This document shows positions 1-7,831 of a DNA stretch of 64,000 nt, piece after piece. A program made the translations under genes and the position numbers. The DNA comes from Ostrinia nubilalis (taxonomy: Eukaryota; Arthropoda; Insecta; Lepidoptera; Crambidae): NCBI RefSeq assembly GCF_963855985.1, contig NC_087118.1:11614501-11678500 (forward strand), read 5' to 3'. The notes beneath the pieces were generated by a model. It had not been told where the DNA came from. It saw nothing but the letters and a program-made list of their open reading frames with translations, and did not search any database. Numbering within the stretch: the stretch's first letter is position 1; each line of letters begins with the position of its first letter.

Positions 1-821
1 ATGGATACCAATCAGTTTTTTTATTTCCTGTTTAGAGGTGTTTAAAACTCGTCCAGTTTTTCTTAAATAGTACAAGTTTGTACACAATGCCATGCGCTCG
101 TAAAAATCATCATTAAAGTAGTCATTATAATATTCCACCGGCGATCTTACTTCATTTGGTTGTGGATGACCTGAGAAGTTATGTGATTTATCGACGTAAT
201 GAGTTTTCTTCCATAACCTTTTACGAGGAGGCAATTTCACTTTTACTACCTTTGATGATTTTGTTACTATTGAACAAGGTGTCTGCTTTGACTTTTTAGA
301 ACAAGATGGGCCTGCATCCATGTTATCAGACGTAGACTTCCTCTTAGAGACGTTACCTTTGTTATTGTTCGATGACCCAGCTACCACAGATGGGCGAGGC
401 GGAGAGGATGGCTCAACTTCATCTTCTCCATCATTTTCCGGCTGCGGAGGAATATACTCTTCGTCGTCGTCGCCGAAGTCCAACTCGGAACAGTCACCAT
501 CTTCGAGGAGCCCCAAGACGAGGTCGTTGTTCAATGGCATGCCTGTAGTTAAAGAAACAATCGAAAAATAACTTAAAATTGTATGAACGCACGATCATGC
601 GTTGGTACAATTGCAACCCAGATATCACGATAGTGAGCTGATAGTTTTCTTGTAAATTTAATCGGTAATTACTAAGATTATAGAAGAAAGTTATAGTTAT
701 TCAGATGCATTATATACATAATGATGTAATACAATCAAAATATCAATGATTTGTTACGAAAATTACAGTAAAATAAACATTACTTACGGCGTCCAGTGAC
801 GGGGTCAAGAAACGCAGCCAT
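1..821 (-). CDS. piggyBac transposase-like (PGBD-type) protein, N-terminal part, two exons, runs off the left edge
   Basis: Minus-strand open frame from position 540 to the window edge (180 codons) begins with an acidic stretch (LLEDGDCSELDFGDDDEEY), followed by a Ser/Lys-rich linker and then a block reading SPVEYYNDYFNDDFYERMA and LCTNLYYLRKTGRVLNTSK, which matches the start of the DDE_Tnp_1_7 (piggyBac) domain. The catalytic aspartates would lie beyond the window. The ATG at 540 is preceded by a pyrimidine tract and an acceptor (AG at 543-544). A donor GTAAGT lies at 782-787, after an ATG at 821 (MAAFLDPVTGR). Joining 821-788 to 542-1 keeps the frame, so I infer a 34-nt first coding exon and a 245-bp intron. 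Autonomous piggyBac elements usually lack introns, so this could be a domesticated PGBD-like gene or an intron-bearing element. The family call is strong; the splice is an inference from sequence signals. Confidence 0.8.
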
Positions 822-1206
822 TTTGTCGGAGCGCTCTCGGCTACTGAGCCATTTAGCCGCCAAAACTGATTCTTATTGGTTAGATCGATGAGCGCACGAC
901 CTTGTGAGGTCGGATTGGCGCGGAGAAACGAATTTGGCGCGAAGTTATAATTTTTCAAAGTAGAAACTCACGGTCGTTTCATTCAGGTGCGTAAGGGTTA
1001 TTGAAAAAATCAAACAATTTGTGTCTTGCCAAATGAAGGGTTATCGACTGTTCGAGACAACACGAAACTTTAAAAGGTTCAATCGATGTGAGAGTTGAAA
1101 TCGAAACAGACCAAGAAATACCAGATCAGACATCTGCTTATTGTTTGATTTTAAACGATTGTATATTCGAATACAAACCTTTGAGTAACATCGTTAAGAA
1201 AATATC
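822..1206. promoter_or_regulatory. divergent intergenic region between the piggyBac-like gene and the 162-aa ORF
   Basis: About 385 bp separate the inferred starts of two oppositely oriented genes, so both promoters should lie here. I see no convincing TATA box or other named motif. A 71-aa minus-strand frame (743-958) overlaps the inferred first exon in another frame and is probably not coding. Confidence 0.3.
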
Positions 1207-1695
1207 ATGAATAGCAATATAGTTGTCGATCTGCAAGGATTTAAAAATAATAGAAATGAATTTATAATAAAAGAATTTGCTATAGCTACTCAAGAGCATA
1301 CCCATCTATTTTTAATCAAACCTCCATACCCATTCTGTTCATTAACTATTGAAGAGAAAAGACAAGTTTGCTGGATCGAAAAGAACAGAGGCTATCGGTG
1401 GAACGAAGGACATATTGACTACAGAGAGTTTCAAAGAATTATCGTACCTTATTTAAAAGGTAAACATATTCTTGTGAAAGGAGATGAAAAGATTAAATGG
1501 GTGCATAATTTATGTAATCAAAATAGTGTAATGGACGTAACTTGTCTAGGTGCTCCTAGTTTAAATACTCTTTACAATCTTTATTGTTTAGATAATCCCA
1601 AATTATTTAACTGTGTTAACCATGAAAAAATATGTGCATTAAAAAATGTAATATGTATAAAGAAATGGTGTGTTGAAAAAAATGTAGCAATATGA
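1207..1695 (+). CDS. hypothetical 162-aa insect protein, possibly with a degenerate exonuclease-like fold
   Basis: Complete ATG-to-TGA frame of 162 residues with non-repetitive composition, unlike the shadow frames in repeats. It starts with a hydrophobic strand ending in VVDLQGF, has a KPPYPF block near residue 38, a WNEG-x-IDYREF block near residue 66, GKHILVKGDEKIKWVHNL near residues 85-102, and a Cys-rich tail (NCVNHEKICALKNVICIKKW). I associate this pattern with uncharacterised insect proteins, without a function. The order of an acidic first strand, a mid-protein strand-helix and a C-terminal C/H-rich helix is reminiscent of DEDD exonucleases, but the usual acidic pairs are not evident, so any such relation would be a degenerate one. 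It lies head to head with the piggyBac-like gene. AATAAA signals follow it at 1787 and 1811. It could be a host gene or an accessory ORF of a mobile element. Confidence 0.6.
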   Translation: MNSNIVVDLQGFKNNRNEFIIKEFAIATQEHTHLFLIKPPYPFCSLTIEEKRQVCWIEKNRGYRWNEGHIDYREFQRIIVPYLKGKHILVKGDEKIKWVHNLCNQNSVMDVTCLGAPSLNTLYNLYCLDNPKLFNCVNHEKICALKNVICIKKWCVEKNVAI

Positions 1696-1786
1696 TTGTA
1701 CTGTACTTATTATTAGTTTAGTGTTACTTTAATTATTGTGTAAATAATGAGAGCTAATTACTGTTTTATAAATATTTTAAATGATA

Positions 1787-1816
1787 AATAAATGTGTTAT
1801 GTGTTTAATCAATAAA
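1787..1816 (+). terminator. polyadenylation signals downstream of the 162-aa ORF
   Basis: AATAAA occurs at 1787-1792 and 1811-1816, 92 and 116 bases after the stop codon. The spacing suits a 3' UTR, but the region is AT-rich, so chance matches are possible. Confidence 0.4.
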
Positions 1817-1829
1817 CTGTTTCATTTTA

Positions 1830-2510
1830 GCAAAACCTAAATTATTTAATTAAAAAAAAGTGTAAATGTATTCAATTTTATTAAGAACTTCACTAAACAC
1901 AAACCTCTTATTTAAGCTGAATTGAATACTATTAACAAATACCCAGATATTATATCTTATAAATCAGTTTCATATTCGTAATAAAAGTCTAAAGGTTTAG
2001 ATATGATTTTATGTTTTTTTTACACATTTACAGTTAAACGGATAGTTATATGGATGAAATTTCATAAAATATAGAATATAGTCTAAAACAACGCATAGGC
2101 TACTTTAACAACATATTATATTTAGCTGACTCAATTACGTTAGAACGGCTGAACGTATATGAACTTGATATAGAGATGGAATGGAATAACATGTTATAGG
2201 CTACTTTCTATCTTGGAAATAATATGTTATACATATGAAACTTATTTTTTTTTTTTTACTTTAATCGTGTCAGAATACATAAAAATGAAATTTCACTAGC
2301 TCTCGCTTCGCTAGAGTTGCGTGCCATAGAAGCTCTCCTACTTATCGTAGATGAATTCTTTAGCAAGTGATCAAGTCTCACAATGAATGCAAGCTCGTCA
2401 AACTCATGATTCAAGTATACATTAAAGAGATTTTAATTTTCTGATCTAGTCTGATCTTAAAATATATGCTGTTGTAGTCTGATCATAAAATAAGTAAATG
2501 TTGTTGAAAA
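1830..2510. other. AT-rich stretch without recognised gene
   Basis: No open frame of note, RNA gene or known repeat that I can support. It contains a poly-T run near 2245 and ordinary AT-rich sequence. Confidence 0.5.
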
Positions 2511-2569
2511 GATGAAGATTAGGGTATCTGGATCCTGAATGGTTGGATCCAGATACCCTAATCTTCATC
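2511..2569. repeat. perfect 25-bp inverted repeat with 9-nt loop
   Basis: Bases 2511-2535 are exactly reverse-complementary to 2545-2569, leaving the 9-base loop TGAATGGTT. It ends only 15 bases before the start of the LINE array. It may be the remnant of a small fold-back element or a recombination scar; no coding content. Confidence 0.85.
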
Positions 2570-2809
2570 TACTGATATTTATTTGTCGTAGAATATTTAT
2601 TGTCATGTAATTACTTAGTAATCATTTTAATAAAAATAAAACCAAATAATAATAACAACATTAATTTTAAATGTAATAAATTATAATTTGATTTATTGTA
2701 AATGTCTAGTTATGTTATAAAATAGTTTGCAGTAAGTAAAAGGAGTTGTATTGACCGTACCGAGACAGGTCGGGCGCTACCTGCTAGCCGGTTTGGGTGG
2801 GGATGGCTG

Positions 2810-2817
2810 TATAAAAG
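2810..2817 (+). promoter_or_regulatory. TATA-box-like motif in the LINE 5' region (copy A)
   Basis: TATAAAAG occurs at the change from the AT-rich first 150 bp to GC-rich 5' UTR. The same site is at 16443 and 27454 in copies B and C. Jockey LINEs typically use TATA-less internal promoters, so the role is uncertain. Confidence 0.35.
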
Positions 2818-4942
2818 AACGAGCACGACCGTAGTCGTGGCATCACACTCGCTTCGCATCGCTCGCACGGTACGGACGTGCGCTCCGCCTCGCCCGCCCG
2901 CTCGCATGCGCTGCGCTCCGAGTTCCTCGAGCTTATCGCCTTCGCTCTGCGAGTCTTGTTTCTGTGGTGTTTTGTCACAATTACGTGGCTTGTCCGCGGC
3001 TACGCTTGGGATACCTAACGGTGATAACGAAAAAGCGTAGTTAAACGCCTTTCTAAAGGCGGTTCGGTTCGATTGGGAGCGACCGACAGTGCCTTTTTCA
3101 AGGCGCTGAAATTTCCTGCCGCCGCCGGTATATTAGGCTGTGAACCTTGGCCTCCTGGAAGGCACGTTTGAGAGGGTGAGGCGTTCCTCCTCGCCCTTGA
3201 GACACTCGGTTTCACAGTCTTTTCACTGCCGGGCGTGACCCCCCCTACCCCTCCCTATTTTCCATCCCTGAAGGAGCGTATCCCTGGTTGTTTTTGCAAC
3301 CGGGGCCCTCCTGAAGGACTGCTAGGAGTAGGTACTCACCCTACGTCGCGGCGTTGCTACGTTGCGGCGTAGTTACATTGGTTAGGGCACACTTTTCCCA
3401 CTCACCCCGCACGGTTTACACCGACTGTGCGGGACTTACACACCGCTATAACCACCGAGTTTCTTGCCGGCTCTTCTCGGTGGTTGCGACTTGCGAACCG
3501 GCGTAGATTCACGCGTCGCGAATCTCAACTCCATGCCATGGACACGGAGGAACTCCTAAAGTTCCTCCGGGCCACTCACCCGGAGGTCCTCTCCGGGTTT
3601 AAAGCCCACATACGGGCAAAGACCCTCGCAAGCTCCATCCATGAGGAGCCTGCTTCCCCATCATGTCCCGAGGACGCCATGTGCGATCCTAACTCGGCCC
3701 CGCTACCAATTCCGCTCACTAACGAGCACTCTCTTACCATAGAGCACCAATCCCATGCTCCCAGTAGGGACATGGAATGTGACTATGTCTCAGACGCCGA
3801 TGACAGTAGCTTCACCACTGTCAGTCGTTCAAAGAAGACCCGCAAATCCGCGGCCTCTCCCCCTCCTTCCCCCCCTGCGAAGGCGCTGAAGGCCAACTCG
3901 GGCCTCTCTCAGCCCTCGCAATCCTCCCAACCCTCCGGCTCGCAGTCGAGCACTGGGCGGACTGCCAGAGTCCCCCCAGTCTTTGTCCAGGACAAGGCGT
4001 CTTGGAACAAGATTTCCGGCGCGCTCAAGGAGCGCCACATCAACTTCTCGCACGCTAAGTCGTGCAATGTAGGCATTAAGGTGTCTTTGTCCACCTCGGA
4101 CGAGCACCGAGCCCTAACACGCTTCCTTGATGAAAACCGTATCGGTTATCATACTTTCCCCCGCGAGGAGGAAAGGGAGCTGCGGGTTGTTATCCGTGGC
4201 ATTCCCAAGGAGCTAGACTCCGCCTCCATCTTGGCCGACCTCAAGGCCCAAAACTTCCCCGTCAAACAGGTTCATCGTCTGTACAGGACTCGTACACGTG
4301 AACCTTTTGACCTTGTCCAAGTAGTCTTGGACTATTCCGACGAAGCGAAATCGATTTTCAACTTGAAATCGGTTTGCTTCATCTCCGGGCTCAAAGTTGA
4401 GCCACCCCGAAAGCGCGAGTTAGTCCCAACGGCCCCGGTGGATCTGCCCCGTCAACGGGGTGGATGGGAAAAAGTGTTTCAACGTCCCCGGTAGTCATAG
4501 TCTTAGCGTTCAACGGGGTGGTTGGAACACATCAAGTGTCAACCACCCCGGTATATCGTTTAACGGGGCGGATGGATCAAATCAAGTTTCAACCACCCCG
4601 GTATTTCACTAATCGTGGCGGATGACACAGATCTAAAAGGTTCCACCTCGGTATTGCATACCGAAAATAAAACCTGTTAATAAAATAAAAAATAATAATA
4701 TGTAAATAATAATCAGTTTTATTTAACAGTCATTGTTTAAAAAATCTTCAGCATAAAAAAGTAAGTTTAATTGTCACAAAATATTATGATCATAAACTTA
4801 AAGATTACTTTTAGAATCACAGATGCGCAATTGCATTAATCAGTCAATATTAATAACACTCTAATAGTCTAATGTGATAAAAAGTAACTCTAAAACTCCT
4901 CACTAACAAATAGTAACAAGGAAAACTAAAATTGTTACAAAA

Positions 4943-5410
4943 TACAGTGTGAGTCACGTTAAAGTGTACATATGAAAATAGATAAAACTAGACCTATTTT
5001 TATCAACAAAAAAGAGGTCAAAAAATTTTTGAGAATTTTTTGTTTAGTTTCTTATAGAATCTTTTTTCTTCCAATTACTTATTGTAAAGAAAACGTAATA
5101 ACTTTTAAACTAAGCGGTATATCCTGATAAAATAAAAACAGTAATAATGCTAAATAACAGGCGATACTAAAAAAATACTTCAAATACACAAAAAAGGCCA
5201 ACAAATAATAAAAAATGATACTTTTTGAAAAAAATCTGCTTTTAAATTCGTGTTTTTTTGGTTATTTGATAAATTTCTCCAAAAAATGCCTCTATAACCG
5301 GTGGTTTTTATTACTTTGTATTATTCTCTATCGTATTACCTTTGTAAAACCAAAAATCGTATGTCTATATCCCTATCACAACATTTGCTATGATCGTGAC
5401 CCGTTTTTTT
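4943..5410 (+). repeat. half copy of palindromic element Z
   Basis: Starts TACAGTGTGAGTCACG and is highly similar to 43603-44060 (and in reverse complement to about 44250-44711). It begins at a TA inside the fold-back element and loses similarity near 5405, so only one arm of the palindrome remains. The 71-aa frame at 5215-5430 lies in this repeat and is not considered a gene. Confidence 0.75.
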
Positions 5411-5929
5411 TACAGACTACCTACTATTAAAAAATTGATTTTGAGGCAAATGAGGCAGTACAGCACACTTGACAAAATCAAATTTTTAACGGTTGGTGGT
5501 ACATAGCTGCCCAGAGCCCTGACGATGGAAAAAGCAAGCTTTTCCGCAAATGCTCAGTCAGTGGTTACGAGACGAGTTTATTCCAATCTGGTGCGTATTT
5601 GGAGAGAGACACCGGACTACTTATATGCTTGAGGCATGGCATGGCACAAAAAGCTTAATAAAACAATAAAAAAAAGCAACCGAATATCATAGAGTTGTTA
5701 AACACACTGCTCAGCGACGCCTCCTATTATGAAGTGATTTCAAATCAAGTAGAAAATCTGTCAGCATCTCAACAGTGTAAACGTTTACATGAGTCTTATT
5801 ATTAATTTCGCATCTGTGATTCTAAAAGTAATCTTTAAGTTTATGACCATAATATTTTGTGACAGTTAAACTTACTTTTATTGTTAATCAACAACTGATT
5901 AATGTAACTAAATAAATTAAATAAATAAA

Positions 5930-6010
5930 TAAATATCCTTAGACATTTTACACTGCGCTTCTAGTCCCAAACTAAGCAAAGCTTGTACCATGGGTACTAG
6001 ACAACGGATA
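5930..6010 (+). repeat. SINE-like fragment shared with 32830-32880
   Basis: A segment including CATTTTACACTGCGCTTC and CCCAAACTAAGCAAAGCTT recurs in the same orientation at 32830-32880. I recognise it as a common lepidopteran dispersed repeat; its class (probably the body of a tRNA-derived SINE) is not proven here. Confidence 0.5.
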
Positions 6011-6078
6011 TAAACATACTTAAATACTTTTTTTTTTGTAAATACATACTTATTATACGTAGAAACTGGATTACTAAT

Positions 6079-6290
6079 GTTTGGCCAAAAAACGTTTCCC
6101 AAATTATCACATCGCAAACAATGTTTCGCAAATTTTCATTTGGCAAATTCTTATTTGGCAAAACAAACTTATTGCAAACTTTTAATTCGCAAATGTCGTT
6201 TTTGGCATATTATTGTTTAGCAAATTATTGTTTGGCAAAGTATGTTTTGCCAAATGTTTCATTTGGCAAAAATATTTCACGATAAACTAT
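6079..6290. repeat. cluster of TTTGGCAAA / TTTCGCAAA motifs
   Basis: About ten copies of a 9-bp near-palindromic motif (TTTGGCAAA, its complement TTTGCCAAA, and variants such as TTCGCAAA) are spaced roughly 12-20 bp apart. One pair forms an 11-bp stem with a 5-nt loop at 6246-6272. More copies occur at 6485-6530. It is not a simple microsatellite because spacers vary. Confidence 0.7.
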
Positions 6291-7831
6291 TTACAAAATA
6301 ATTTGATTGGTGCATAGAATGGAATACAAATTAGCTTGTGGTTATTATTTTGTTTAGTGAGTAGTTAATATAAAATTTGTTCTAAATTTTTTTTTATATT
6401 TCATTCTTTTTATCGAAATTTCCAAATGATTTATTAACAATAGAGGTGATTCTAGCGCTCGGCGGCCGCTGCCGCGGCACATAAGTTGTTTGCGAAGTGA
6501 AATTTGGCGAAAAGTAATTTGGCCAAACGGAAGGATACCGTAGAAACTAACCCCTACATACCCAGTCCAATACAAACAAATAAAAAATACGTATCTATGA
6601 TTCTTAAATAATAATATTTTGTAACAATTTTAGAGTTACTTTTTATCACATTAGACTATTAGTGTGTTATAAATATTGACTGATTAATGCAATTGCGCAT
6701 CTGTGATTCTAAACGTAATCTTTAGGTTTATGACAATAATATTTTGTGACAATTAAACTTACTTTTATCCTAAAGATTTTTTAAACAGTGTTAAATAAAA
6801 CTGATTATTATATACATATTATTATTTTTTATTTTATTAACAGGTTTTATTTTCGGTATGCAATACCGAGGTGGAACCTTTTAGATCTGTGTCATCCGCC
6901 ACGATTAGTGAAATACCGGGGTGGTTGAAACTTGATTTGATCCATCCGCCCCGTTAAACGATATACCGGGGTGGTTGACACTTGATGTGTTCCAACCACC
7001 CCGTTGAACGCTAAGACTATGACTACCGGGGACGTTGAAACACTTTTTCCCATCCACCCCGTTGACGGGGCAGATCCACCGGGGCCGTTGGGACTAACCC
7101 GAAAGCGGCGGCGCTCCCGGCCAGTGCCACCGCTGTCAACATTACGGGCACGCTGCCCGTAATTGTCACGCCCGTCCTAGGTGCGTCAAGTGCCTAGGCG
7201 ATCACGGCACAGCCGACTGTGTCCGTGACAAGGCCACAGCCACCGAACCACCGAGCTGCATACTGTGTGGTAGCCAGGGTCATCCTGCGAATTATCGCGG
7301 TTGTCCCCGGGCCCCACGCACTCAGCCGCGTGCCCCCATCCCCTCTGCCCCCAGGCAGAACAATGCTACCCGCAACTTTGCGGTAGCAAGTGAGGCTCCT
7401 AGCCTCCGCCCCAACAGGCCCAATGCTTGGGCTAGGCCTCTGGTCTACACCCAGGCTGACAGCCTTATTCCCGCACCCGCCCAAACAGCTGTGGCCCCAC
7501 CCGCGCTCCAGCAGGCTCCTCAACCCCACCCAGCCCCTAAGGCTACGCCAAAGACACCTACCCATCAGGCGCCTATCCCAAGTCCCCCTGCCCCTAAGGC
7601 ACCGGCCCACAAAGTCCCGGCCCCTCAGGCCAAGCCCCAGCCGTCACATACACCTGCGGCTGACATTAAACTGGTCAGAGACTTCTTTGGCCAAATTAAT
7701 GTCGGCGAGATGTTTGTGATCGCCGCAAAACTGCGCGCGACTAATGGCGAAGGCAACATCATGGATAGGTTATCTATCCTCGCCGAACACGTAGACTTTT
7801 GCTACGCTATCTCCTCCTTCCACGCTCCGTA

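Larger units (their letters stand above)
4419..7098. mobile_element. fold-back DNA element with about 0.5-kb inverted repeats, inside LINE ORF1
   Basis: The ends read GTTAGTCCC and GGGACTAAC. The left arm (4419 to about 4940) is the reverse complement of the right arm (about 6608 to 7098). Next to the ends both arms carry about four degenerate 55-60-bp tandem units built on GGGGTGGATGG and CCCCGGTA motifs. The target sequence CCGAAAGCG is present on both sides, with one to a few extra bases, which suggests an 8-10-bp duplication as in MULE/fold-back elements. No transposase frame is visible. The centre holds other repeats: half of element Z (4943-5410), a SINE-like tail, and an array of TTTGGCAAA motifs. 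A further copy of the inner arm segment occurs at about 5805-5900. The element is absent from units B and C. Confidence 0.85.

Noticed and set aside
320..571. 83-codon plus-strand Ser-rich ORF
   Set aside because: Antisense shadow of the acidic piggyBac-like N-terminus.
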